Assembly (NCBI GenBank): GCA_025450355.1
Contig: JANWHR010000128.1
Coordinates: forward strand, 1 to 8,513
Length of the DNA stretch: 8,513 bases
Reading direction: 5' to 3'
Origin: Micropepsaceae bacterium
Lineage (GTDB): Bacteria; Pseudomonadota; Alphaproteobacteria; Micropepsales; Micropepsaceae
Positions within the stretch are counted from its first letter, which is position 1. Each line of letters starts with the position of its first letter. The notes beneath the pieces were generated by a model, which did not search any database, was not told where the DNA came from, and saw nothing but the letters and a program-made list of their open reading frames with translations. Positions 1 through 6,702 of this stretch are shown in pieces. Made by a program: the position numbers and the translations under genes.

Positions 1-493
1 CCACGAAACCGCAACCGGCAGCGCTGAAAACGCCGCGGGAAAAGGCATCGACCTCGCGGAATTCCCTTGGGCGTTCCCTGGGTTCGACGCAATGCTCCCG
101 ATGGCTATCGACGTAATTTGAGGTGCCCCGGACAATGCCAAAATCGCGCGACAACGAGGAAACCAGCATCACCGCCTGAAAGAAGCTGGGCGGCACAAAC
201 ATATCGTTGCTGATGAAAAAGACCTGGTCGCGTGTCGCGAAATGCAGACCAATGGAGAATACGCCGGTATAATGCTGGTGCTTCCGGGACCGGATGATCT
301 TCGTTTCGTGACCCTTCGCATCCGCGCGATGCTGACGGAATGCTTCCTGGATGCGATCTGAGGGATCGGAGGCATCATCAACCAGCACAAATTCGCAGCG
401 CAGATTCAGGCGCGACACCGAATACAGGACAGAGCCAAGGCAGCCCGAGGTCGCCTCAAATCCGTTGCGCGCGGGAATAATGATGCTCGGCAC
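1..493 (-). CDS. Family 2 glycosyltransferase, N-terminal part (runs off the left edge)
   Basis: The first 164 codons of a GT-A fold, family 2 glycosyltransferase are present; the C-terminus lies outside the window. The translation begins VPSIIIPARNG (GTG read as Met), the usual first beta strand. FVLVDDASD follows at residues 35-43, the nucleotide-sugar binding acidic pair, and ISNDM at 94-98 is the DxD-like metal site. A region around 152-164 (SRGVFSAAGCGFV) sits where acceptor-side residues are expected. I chose the GTG at 491-493 because no ATG lies before the conserved strand and AAAGAG (500-505) is suitably spaced before it. The frame is also open further upstream, so a longer form is not excluded. 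It starts 55 bp after the sppA stop, on the same strand, so co-transcription is likely. Family members add sugars to surface polysaccharides, lipids or proteins; donor and acceptor cannot be read here. Confidence 0.85.
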   Translation of the reverse strand, partial: MPSIIIPARNGFEATSGCLGSVLYSVSRLNLRCEFVLVDDASDPSDRIQEAFRQHRADAKGHETKIIRSRKHQHYTGVFSIGLHFATRDQVFFISNDMFVPPSFFQAVMLVSSLSRDFGIVRGTSNYVDSHREHCVEPRERPREFREVDAFSRGVFSAAGCGFV

Positions 494-548
494 TGTTCGC
501 TCTTTGCAAAGATAATAGCACAGAGAGCGAGGTTGGTGTGGCGTCCGC

Positions 549-2321
549 TCAATCCGGCAATCCCATGGCCCGCATCTGAATCTCTCCGTTCGCGGCATGA
601 GTGCTGTCGAGCAAAGCGCGCACGGGTGCAGACCGGGACAGGGCAGTGAGTTCATCGATCATGGCTGCTGTCGCGGAGGATCCGTCCGCCAGACGCTCCA
701 CGGACGCAAGAAAGCCACGCTGTTCCGGATAGGCTTTGAAGCGCACCCGGCTCTGCGGAGCTACACCAATCAGCCGTTTTGCCTCATCAACCGCGGTCCA
801 GAAGCCGCCGAGTTCGTCCACCAGCCCATAGGTTTTGGCGTCGGCCCCCGTCCAAACCCGGCCGCGGGCGACCTGCTGCACCTTGTCGAGCGGCATTTTG
901 CGGCCTTCGGCCACCTTTTGCGTGAAATCGGCATAGACGGCATCGGCCTGCTGATTGACGATTTGCAACTGGTCTGCGTCCCAGGGCGTAACACCCGAGT
1001 CGAAATTGGCATCCTTTCCGACGTCGAGTTCGCGTGCATTGATACCCACGAGCTGAGCCGATTTTCCGAGTGCAAATTTTCCCCACAGCACACCGATTGA
1101 TCCGGTCAGGGTGCCCGGCTCGGCCACAATGCGGTCGGCCGCCATGGCGATGAAATAGCCGCCCGAGGCAGCAACCGAACCCATGCTGACCACAATTGGC
1201 TTGCCGGTTGCGCGCGCCCTTTTCAACGCGTGCAGGATCTGGTCTGAAGCGATCGCCGACCCTCCCGGCGAATCGATCCGCAGCAGGATCGCTTTGACGT
1301 CGCGATCCTGCGCCGCGGCCCGAATTGCCTCGGCATAAGTGTCACCGGCGATTTGGGTTGATGCCTGGGCAATGGCTGCGTTGTCCTTGCCTTCGACGAT
1401 ATCCCCGCTGGCATGAATGAATGCGATGGTGGGCGCGCCGAAGGCCTGATCGCGGTTCCGGGTCGCGCCGCGATATCGCGCAAAGTCGATGATCCTTGCG
1501 CCGGCTCCGGCTTTTGCCGTCGCAGCTTCGCGTGCTTCGTCTTCATATCCAATATTTGTGATCAAGCCTTTTTCCTTCACCGTCTCCACCATCGACGGAC
1601 TACGGTTGAGGACATCGATCAGAACGGCACGATCAAGGTGACGATCCGCAGCCTCTTCCGATACGGCAGAATCGTACCAGGATTGCAGAACTCTGGTCGT
1701 TGCTTCCCGGTGCGCGGGCGTGTAATCCGTCTCTGTAAAGATGTTGGCCGCGTTTTTATATTCGTAGCGCTGGACGAATTGCGGAACGGCATTGACTTTG
1801 TCGAACAGGCCCTTGAAGAACAGCGTTGTGGTGGATGTTCCGGTTGCAAAAAAACTCGACACCGGCTGCATCCAGATCTGATCTGCACCTGCAACCGCGG
1901 TGTAATCGCCGAGGCCGCCGGAATAGAAGGTTTGGGAATCCGCGATGACGAATTTGCCGGCCCGCTGAAAGCGCCTGATCGCATCGCGCAATTCCTCGCC
2001 TTTGGGCAGCGAAAGGTCACCCGAGCCCACACGAATGAAGAGACCCCTGACGCGATTGTCGCGAGAGGCAGTGTCCAGCGTCAGTACGACATCCATAATG
2101 GAAAGCTTCCCGGCACCGAGCGCGAGCAACCCCGGTGCAGCCTTGTCGTCCATGCCGTTTCTGAGATCCAGGTCAAGCACGGTTCGCGCGGGAATGCCGT
2201 CGCCCCGGATCGCTGCGGCAATTCCGGCGATTACGGCCACGAAAATCAAAAAAACCACCACCCCTGCGACCGCGTTCAGGACGCCCCTGACAACTCTCCA
2301 AAGCCAGTTGAGAACCGACAT
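549..2321 (-). CDS. sppA: Signal peptide peptidase SppA, long (two-domain) form
   Basis: A 590-residue inner-membrane serine protease of family S49, which degrades signal peptides left in the membrane after secretion. A single hydrophobic anchor spans about residues 11-38, followed by two tandem S49 domains at about 75-270 and 295-520. The Ser/Lys dyad of the Escherichia coli long form is recognisable. Lys189 lies in EYKNAANIF in the first domain. Ser386 lies in VAASGGYF in the second. LLRIDSPGG at 346-354 and GTLTGSIGV at 403-411 are further family signatures. Length matches the 67-kDa type rather than the short SppA of Gram-positives. The ATG at 2319-2321 is preceded by AGGAGA (2327-2332 on the complement) with 5 nt spacing, which fixes the start. 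It is divergent from the hydrolase gene and followed by a glycosyltransferase on the same strand. No active-site residue is missing. Confidence 0.96.
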   Translation of the reverse strand: MSVLNWLWRVVRGVLNAVAGVVVFLIFVAVIAGIAAAIRGDGIPARTVLDLDLRNGMDDKAAPGLLALGAGKLSIMDVVLTLDTASRDNRVRGLFIRVGSGDLSLPKGEELRDAIRRFQRAGKFVIADSQTFYSGGLGDYTAVAGADQIWMQPVSSFFATGTSTTTLFFKGLFDKVNAVPQFVQRYEYKNAANIFTETDYTPAHREATTRVLQSWYDSAVSEEAADRHLDRAVLIDVLNRSPSMVETVKEKGLITNIGYEDEAREAATAKAGAGARIIDFARYRGATRNRDQAFGAPTIAFIHASGDIVEGKDNAAIAQASTQIAGDTYAEAIRAAAQDRDVKAILLRIDSPGGSAIASDQILHALKRARATGKPIVVSMGSVAASGGYFIAMAADRIVAEPGTLTGSIGVLWGKFALGKSAQLVGINARELDVGKDANFDSGVTPWDADQLQIVNQQADAVYADFTQKVAEGRKMPLDKVQQVARGRVWTGADAKTYGLVDELGGFWTAVDEAKRLIGVAPQSRVRFKAYPEQRGFLASVERLADGSSATAAMIDELTALSRSAPVRALLDSTHAANGEIQMRAMGLPD

Positions 2322-2347
2322 TGCAGTCTCCTATCGTGAGCGGTCTG

Positions 2348-2376
2348 GCTGTAGCGAAATTGCCGCGGGAAACCAA
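2348..2376 (-). promoter_or_regulatory. Possible promoter for sppA
   Basis: On the minus strand TTGGTT (2371-2376) and TACAGC (2348-2353) are separated by exactly 17 bp and lie about 27 bp before the sppA start codon. Each hexamer matches the sigma-70 consensus only in part, and the call rests mostly on spacing and position. Treat as a candidate. Confidence 0.2.
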
Positions 2377-2393
2377 TCTCGCGGCCGGGCAAT
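2359..2393. repeat. Inverted repeat between the divergent sppA and hydrolase genes
   Basis: ATTGCC (2359-2364) and GGCAAT (2388-2393) are perfect 6-bp inverted arms, 29 bp centre to centre, in the divergent promoter region. They lie across the possible sppA promoter and just before the possible hydrolase -10 element. They could be half-sites for a regulator, but arms this short also occur by chance. Confidence 0.25.
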
Positions 2394-2399
2394 GGCTGA

Positions 2400-2405
2400 T
2401 ATATT
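2400..2405 (+). promoter_or_regulatory. Possible -10 element for the MBL-fold hydrolase gene
   Basis: TATATT matches the sigma-70 -10 consensus at five of six positions and lies in the only AT-rich stretch of the intergenic region, 58 bp before the start codon. No good -35 hexamer is visible at 16-18 bp upstream. If used, the promoter may depend on an activator or another sigma factor. Confidence 0.25.
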
Positions 2406-2431
2406 GTTGTCGTAAAGCGCGACATCGCGTA

Positions 2432-2450
2432 GCGCCGGACTGACCGGCGC
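2432..2450 (+). promoter_or_regulatory. GC-rich hairpin adjoining the hydrolase ribosome binding site
   Basis: GCGCCGG (2432-2438) and CCGGCGC (2444-2450) form a perfect 7-bp stem with a five-base ACTGA loop. The stem ends one base before the Shine-Dalgarno sequence GGAGGA (2452-2457). In the mRNA this would be a stable 5'-leader hairpin placed to affect ribosome access. No poly-U tract follows, so it is not a typical terminator. The structure is read directly; the role is inferred. Confidence 0.4.
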
Positions 2451-2463
2451 CGGAGGATCAAGG

Positions 2464-4080
2464 ATGACATTGCGGCAGAACATAGCGGTAGCGTTGCTGA
2501 CCGGCGTGGCGATTGCGGCGCCTTTGGAAAAAGCTCCGTTTGCCGCTCCGGCGGCCACTCCGCAGGCCCTGGTCGATGCAGCATACGCTGCCATGGGCGG
2601 CGACCGGCTCGCGGCACTGAAAACCATCTCGCTGCACGCCCACCTGCTGCAATGGGACCCGGGTGAATCCTATTCGGTAGCCACGCCCGACAAGCCCGAT
2701 GTCGGCTATTCCGATCTCGTCCAGCTCCGCGACTTCACGCGCGGTCTTACGCGCAATGAGTGGAACCGGCCGAAGAACGACGACGGAACCCGGCGCGTAT
2801 TCACTGAGGTCGTCACGCCCAGGGCGGGCTGGGTCGTGGGCAACAACGCTTCCAACGGCCGCACACCAAAACGCGCGATTACGGTCGATGGAAAACCGGC
2901 GCAGACATTTTCCGGACGAAGACTCACCGTAACCCTGCGCGAGCTGGAGCGTCTGGATATTGTGCGATCCATGAAAGCCCATCCGGATCGCGTTTCGGCG
3001 ATCGCCGGCCAGGCAGCCGATGGGAAAACCTTCCCTGCAGTGCAGTACCGAAGCGACTACGGCACGTTCATCGTGATGTTCGATCCCGCCACCAGCCTTC
3101 CCGCGCGCATTCGCACACCGGACTGGGATGCTCTTGAAGGCGACTCGGCATTTGATGCGCAGCTTTCCGACTGGCGCGAGGTGGCCGGAGCGAAACTGCC
3201 GTTCCACGCCTTTTACACGTTGAACGGGATGAAGGTCGCCGACATGACGATCTCGAATGTTACGCCCAATGCGGCCGTACCGCCGGGCGCGTTCGATATT
3301 CCCGCGGATCAGTTGGCGAACGCGGCAAAACCGGCCGATCCGCGCATCACGCCGTTCCACTGGGTCATCCGGCGCCAGTATTCCAGCTTCTATTTCGATT
3401 CCGATACGATGTATGGCGACGACGGGACGAAGCCGACGATCGTGGATATCGCACCTCATGTCAGCGAAACGCAGGGCTGGACGCACAACACGGTTTTCAT
3501 CGATATGGGGCCATATCTGGTTGCAATGGAAGCACCCAACGATGACGGCCAGGCGATTGAGCATCTGAAGCTCGCGCACCAGCACTATCCCGGCAAGCCG
3601 ATCCGCTATTTGGTCCTGTCGCATCATCATGTCGATCACGTCGGCGGCATGCGCCAATTCGCGGCCGAGGGCGCGACGATTGTCGTCGGCCCCGGCGACG
3701 GCGGCTATTTCCGCAGGGCATTGTCCCGCCCGGAAACGCAAAACTGGAACGCGCCGAAGCAGCCATTCACAGCGCAGGTGATCGAAGTTTCCGGCAAATG
3801 GTCGGCCAAGGAAGGGGATCGGGAGGTGGATTTCTTCCCGATTCAAAATCCGCATGCTGCGGACATGTTGATGGGCTGGATTCCGGAGGCAAAGCTGGGC
3901 TTGATCACGGACATCTGGATCCCGGGGCCGCCTGTTACGGCATCAACGCCCAACCTCGCTGCGGTGATACACGCCGTGGACCGGCTTGGATTGAAGCCGG
4001 TCAAATTCGCCGGCGGCCATGGCAGCGTGGGCGATTATGCGCAGGCTGCAGCGGTGGTGAAGGCGGCGGAGCGCAAATAG
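2464..4080 (+). CDS. Exported metallo-beta-lactamase-fold hydrolase with a large N-terminal domain
   Basis: A 538-residue protein with an N-terminal export signal (Arg4, then hydrophobic residues about 7-19), so it probably works in the periplasm or at the envelope. Residues about 35-285 form a beta-rich domain whose opening (AYAAMGGDRLAALKTISLHA, 40-59) resembles LolA-like lipoprotein-binding modules that often precede such hydrolases. Residues about 340-538 are the metallo-beta-lactamase domain. All usual ligands are visible: HHHVDH at 387-392 (His387, His389, Asp391, His392), His464 in NPHAAD, Asp483 in LITDIW and His519 in GGHGS. A binuclear, probably zinc, site should therefore be intact. 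Substrate is unknown; lactonase, thioesterase, phosphodiesterase and sulfatase activities all occur in the fold. The ATG is supported by GGAGGA with 6 nt spacing. The gene converges on the next glycosyltransferase with 6 bp between stops. Confidence 0.88.
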   Translation: MTLRQNIAVALLTGVAIAAPLEKAPFAAPAATPQALVDAAYAAMGGDRLAALKTISLHAHLLQWDPGESYSVATPDKPDVGYSDLVQLRDFTRGLTRNEWNRPKNDDGTRRVFTEVVTPRAGWVVGNNASNGRTPKRAITVDGKPAQTFSGRRLTVTLRELERLDIVRSMKAHPDRVSAIAGQAADGKTFPAVQYRSDYGTFIVMFDPATSLPARIRTPDWDALEGDSAFDAQLSDWREVAGAKLPFHAFYTLNGMKVADMTISNVTPNAAVPPGAFDIPADQLANAAKPADPRITPFHWVIRRQYSSFYFDSDTMYGDDGTKPTIVDIAPHVSETQGWTHNTVFIDMGPYLVAMEAPNDDGQAIEHLKLAHQHYPGKPIRYLVLSHHHVDHVGGMRQFAAEGATIVVGPGDGGYFRRALSRPETQNWNAPKQPFTAQVIEVSGKWSAKEGDREVDFFPIQNPHAADMLMGWIPEAKLGLITDIWIPGPPVTASTPNLAAVIHAVDRLGLKPVKFAGGHGSVGDYAQAAAVVKAAERK

Positions 4081-4086
4081 CGGATT

Positions 4087-4932
4087 TCAGCGCGCGGGAA
4101 TTTCGCCACCCTGGACCTGCTCGGCCGGCGCGGCGCCTGCGCGGTCGCGCAGACACGAGCGGTACCGTTCCTCCTGAAATCGCTCCCGCGCCTTCGCGAT
4201 GCGGATAAGGCGCGAAAACGCGTAGATGTAGCTGCGAATGACGCCATCCAGCCCATAGCGGAAATAGCCGCGCAAAACATAGGCTTTGAAGAACGCATAC
4301 AGCGGGGTGAGCAGGATTTTCGCAGCGCCGGGCTCCCGGCCTTTGCGGTACAGATCGTCGGCCTGAAGCGAGGAATAGGCATTCACCTTTTCCACCGCAT
4401 GCGCATGCGAACGGAAAATGTAGTGATGCATCGGACTGTTCAACAGCACCGGCCGGCTGCCGTCGTTGAGCCGAATGGAGTCGTGGACGGTACTGTTGCG
4501 GAAACTTGCAAAGTCCCTGTGATAAAGCCTGCCGTGCACCATGGAGATGGCAAAGCGGCGTGGCCTTTCCTCAAAGGGAAAGACACAGAGCGTCCGCACC
4601 GCATAGGCCTTTTGTGCGGGAGAACCCGATGCAAAGAGTTTTTGAACTTCAGCCACAAGCTCGGGAGTGGCTTCCTCGTCGGCGTCGATGTTGAAGATCC
4701 ATTGGTTTGCACAAAGAGTTTCGGCATGGCGCTTCTGCGGACCGTACCCCCGCCAGGGATGGCAGGATGTCTTCGCGCCGAGCGACTCTGCCACCACGAC
4801 CGTGTTGTCCGTGCTGCCGGAATCCACGACAATCACTTCGGCGGTCCAATCGCGCACGCTCAGGATCGCTCTGCCAATCCGGTCTGCTTCGTTTCTGGCG
4901 ATGATCATCGCCGAAATGGGAAGTTTGCTCAT
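4087..4932 (-). CDS. WaaE/KdtX-type family 2 glycosyltransferase
   Basis: A 281-residue GT-A fold glycosyltransferase resembling the lipopolysaccharide-core beta-1,4-glucosyltransferase group (WaaE, KdtX). The first strand SAMIIARNEADRIG (7-20) is followed by the nucleotide-binding VDSGSTD (36-42). GYGPQKRHA (62-70), typical of this subgroup, comes next, and then the metal site IDADEE (82-87). The basic, aromatic C-terminal region about 205-250 (LTPLYAFFKAYVLRGYF and following) is likely membrane-associated, as in relatives; the enzyme would act at the cytoplasmic face of the inner membrane. Transfer of a hexose to LPS core or a related glycolipid is inferred from the family, and the acceptor cannot be read. 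The Shine-Dalgarno sequence is weak (only GAAG before the ATG). It lies 82 bp downstream of the triple RidA gene on the same strand, possibly read through from it. Confidence 0.88.
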   Translation of the reverse strand: MSKLPISAMIIARNEADRIGRAILSVRDWTAEVIVVDSGSTDNTVVVAESLGAKTSCHPWRGYGPQKRHAETLCANQWIFNIDADEEATPELVAEVQKLFASGSPAQKAYAVRTLCVFPFEERPRRFAISMVHGRLYHRDFASFRNSTVHDSIRLNDGSRPVLLNSPMHHYIFRSHAHAVEKVNAYSSLQADDLYRKGREPGAAKILLTPLYAFFKAYVLRGYFRYGLDGVIRSYIYAFSRLIRIAKARERFQEERYRSCLRDRAGAAPAEQVQGGEIPAR

Positions 4933-4994
4933 GACTTCAGATTAGGATGAATTCGCTTACCCTGCCCAGAAATTCGGAAACCATGTTGGACAAA

Positions 4995-5009
4995 CCGGAG
5001 ATTTTCCGG
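4995..5009 (-). terminator. Weak hairpin after the triple RidA gene
   Basis: CCGGA (4995-4999) and TCCGG (5005-5009) form a 5-bp stem with a five-base loop just after the RidA stop. On the minus strand it is followed by TTTGT. Stem and U tract are both short, so termination would be partial at best and readthrough into the glycosyltransferase is plausible. Confidence 0.25.
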
Positions 5010-5014
5010 CGGCG

Positions 5015-6154
5015 CTAAATCATGGCAGTCACGTGGAACTGGACGCGCCAATGCGCGGGCATGCGATAGGTGATGAATTTGACCGCGGGCATCCGTTCCT
5101 CATCCGGAAAGAAATCGCGCAAGGCGCCTGAAACCTGCGGCACATCCGCATAATCCTGGAGCATGACGGTCAGGTGCAAAATGTTCTCTGCTGCGGCATC
5201 GGCCTGATCCAGCAGCGCTCGTATGTTCCGCAGAGCCTTGTCCAGTTGCGCCGTCAATCCCTCGGCGCGCTTTCCGGTCGCGGGGTCGATTCCGAACATG
5301 CCCGACGATTGCAGCAGCGGCCCGATGCTGGAGGCCATTGGAATCGGATCATCATGGCCGACACCTGGAATTTCATAATTCTTGCGCCGTCCGCCCAGCA
5401 TGCCGGTCAATTGCACCTGAATTTGTGAGTCGCCGGCGAGATCATAGGGCAGAGTCTTGCGCGCCGGACGGTCGCCGAAGTCGGGGTAATCCGTCACCCA
5501 GCGCGTCACCATGTCCGGCTGCCAGGCAAAATCCTTCATGAATACCCAGACATGATTGATCTGGGAATCCGAACTACCCGCCGCTTTCATGAAGCGCTTC
5601 ATGTTCTCGAATGCGCAGTCAATCTGGGGCAGCGCGCCCTCCACGAGCGTTCCCGTCGCCGGATTTTCCGGGGCAATCACTGATGAGAAAACGAAGTCTC
5701 CCAATCTCGCGCCCATCGGCAGTGGATCCTTGTGCGACAGTCCCGGAATCTCGATTGGCGTCCGCTTCTCGCCCATCACACAAGCAGCCATAAGCTGAAC
5801 TTCGACACCCTGAGGCAGCGGTACCTGATTGGTTTTGCGCGCCGGCCGGTTCGCCGTGGGATAGAGTTGCAGCCAGTCCCTGTTGATGAAGGCGCGATGC
5901 GAGCGTCCGGGAATCCATACGGTGAGCAGCCCGACGGATTCGGGGCCAGCACCAGCCATGTTGAGCAACGAGACCGTATTCTCAAAAGCCTGCGCGAACT
6001 GCCGCTCCGGTCCATCGGGGATGCGCCCCGTCTTCGGATCGAAACCGGAAATTCCGGACGTGAGAACCAGATTGCCGATCCGCGCCGCGATCATGCGATC
6101 GTGTCCGCGTTCGCACCACTGCTTCGGCACCGGAAGGTAAAAGCTCTGTCGCAT
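5015..6154 (-). CDS. Single-chain protein of three tandem RidA (YjgF/YER057c/UK114) domains
   Basis: A 379-residue, probably cytosolic protein made of three consecutive Rid domains, at about 17-128, 140-254 and 266-379. Each repeats the core signature: LVLTSGISGFDPKTG (29-43), FVFSSVIAPENPATG (154-168) and LLQSSGMFGIDPATG (280-294). Domains 1 and 2 keep the PAR motif with the substrate-binding arginine (Arg106 and Arg232; compare Arg105 of E. coli RidA). Domain 3 has PAV, with Val358 instead. Two linkers are near-copies: EIPGLSHKDPLPM (135-147) and EIPGVGHDDPIPM (261-273). RidA proteins are normally about 130-residue homotrimers with active sites at subunit interfaces; they hydrolyse reactive enamine/imine intermediates. 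This chain could fold as an internal pseudo-trimer, which is inference. GAGG (6160-6163 on the complement) with 5 nt spacing supports the ATG. It begins 17 bp after the HbpS-like gene. Confidence 0.9.
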   Translation of the reverse strand: MRQSFYLPVPKQWCERGHDRMIAARIGNLVLTSGISGFDPKTGRIPDGPERQFAQAFENTVSLLNMAGAGPESVGLLTVWIPGRSHRAFINRDWLQLYPTANRPARKTNQVPLPQGVEVQLMAACVMGEKRTPIEIPGLSHKDPLPMGARLGDFVFSSVIAPENPATGTLVEGALPQIDCAFENMKRFMKAAGSSDSQINHVWVFMKDFAWQPDMVTRWVTDYPDFGDRPARKTLPYDLAGDSQIQVQLTGMLGGRRKNYEIPGVGHDDPIPMASSIGPLLQSSGMFGIDPATGKRAEGLTAQLDKALRNIRALLDQADAAAENILHLTVMLQDYADVPQVSGALRDFFPDEERMPAVKFITYRMPAHWRVQFHVTAMI

Positions 6155-6171
6155 GGCTGCCTCGCGATCGA

Positions 6172-6600
6172 TCAGCGTTGATCTTCAACCACTTCAAAGC
6201 CCATGGCCGCAACCATGGCTCTGGCGACCGCCTCATCATCCGGCCCGCCGCCCCCTGCACCCACGGAACCCACGATCGTTCCGCCCGACATAACCACAAG
6301 GCCGCCGGGCAAGGTCGTCAGTCGCTTGTCGCCCCATTGATCGAGATCGCCGCGACGCTCTTCGAGATCGCGCCGGAAACTCAGGGTGTGCCGGCACATA
6401 ACCGCGGCCGTGAAGGCCTTGCGAACCGAGTGGGTCAAAATCCGGGGGTGCGCTCCATCCATTCGCGCGGTGGCGATCATTTCGCCCCTGTGATCCGCAA
6501 CGGCAAACGCCATGATCCGATGGCGCGCTTGCGCCCCGGCGATCCCGCCGGCGATCCCCTTCTCCGCCTCTATCAGCCCAAGACTTTGGAATGTGAGCAT
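6172..6600 (-). CDS. HbpS/GlcG family protein (DUF336, haem-binding/degrading type)
   Basis: A 142-residue protein without a signal peptide. It has the family's regular features: a leading helix (LIEAEKGIAGGIAGA, 9-23), a strand with FAVADHRGEMIATARMDGA (32-50), a helix with SVRKAFTAAVM (58-68) and the glycine-rich end LPGGLVVMSGGTIVGSVGAGGG (97-118) before DDEAVA. Relatives include haem-binding HbpS of Streptomyces and GlcG of glycolate operons; many members have no proven function. Haem binding is not demonstrable from sequence alone. The frame is open upstream to an ATG at 6714, but I start at 6600. There AGGAG (complement of 6606-6610) stands 5 nt before the ATG and the conserved domain begins at once; the upstream extension resembles nothing. 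It is first in an apparent operon with the triple RidA gene and divergent from the flavin reductase gene. Confidence 0.88.
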   Translation of the reverse strand: MLTFQSLGLIEAEKGIAGGIAGAQARHRIMAFAVADHRGEMIATARMDGAHPRILTHSVRKAFTAAVMCRHTLSFRRDLEERRGDLDQWGDKRLTTLPGGLVVMSGGTIVGSVGAGGGGPDDEAVARAMVAAMGFEVVEDQR

Positions 6601-6618
6601 GGTAACTCCTGACCTGAA

Positions 6619-6638
6619 GCGGCATAAAGCAAAGCCGC
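6619..6638. repeat. Short inverted repeat in the divergent intergenic region
   Basis: GCGGC (6619-6623) and GCCGC (6634-6638) are 5-bp arms around ATAAAGCAAA. They lie directly next to the longer inverted repeat at 6641-6665, and across the possible -10 of the HbpS-like gene. Short and GC-rich, so chance is quite possible. Confidence 0.2.
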
Positions 6639-6651
6639 GGGAACGCCGCAA
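6623..6651 (-). promoter_or_regulatory. Possible promoter for the HbpS-like/triple RidA operon
   Basis: On the minus strand TTGCGG (6646-6651) and TTTATG (6623-6628) are 17 bp apart and would start transcription about 15-20 bp before the start codon. Both hexamers match the sigma-70 consensus only partly. The -35 hexamer falls inside the left arm and spacer of the 6641-6665 inverted repeat, which fits repressor control. Confidence 0.28.
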
Positions 6652-6665
6652 GAGCGCCGGCGTTC
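6641..6665. promoter_or_regulatory. Candidate operator: 8-bp perfect inverted repeat
   Basis: GAACGCCG (6641-6648) and CGGCGTTC (6658-6665) are perfect inverted arms around a 9-bp spacer, 17 bp centre to centre. They lie about midway between the divergent start codons of the HbpS-like gene and the flavin reductase gene. Geometry and place fit a dimeric repressor or activator site serving both. No regulator gene is in the window. An mRNA leader hairpin for the reductase is the alternative reading. Confidence 0.4.
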
Positions 6666-6702
6666 TACGCTGGATGCAAAGGATTGCAGGACGGGGATAC
6701 AA

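Noticed and set aside
1413..2339. A 308-codon plus-strand frame opposite sppA, with a second one at 597-1100
   Set aside because: Both are antisense to a complete SppA with catalytic dyad and good ribosome binding site. Their translations show no domain, and no start signal stands out.
2458..3855. A 465-codon open frame on the minus strand, antisense to the MBL-fold hydrolase
   Set aside because: It mirrors the codon structure of the hydrolase, is rich in Arg, Gly and Ala without family motifs, and lies fully inside a gene with intact catalytic motifs. Long antisense frames are common in GC-rich DNA.
4081..4086. A terminator expected between the convergent hydrolase and glycosyltransferase genes
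   Set aside because: Only 6 bp separate the stop codons and I found no stem-loop with a U tract around them; termination must occur inside the opposing gene or by Rho.
4630..4722. Near-repeat CAAAGAGTTT appearing twice inside the WaaE-like glycosyltransferase gene
   Set aside because: Both copies lie inside coding sequence, differ in flanks, and are too short to indicate a repeat element.
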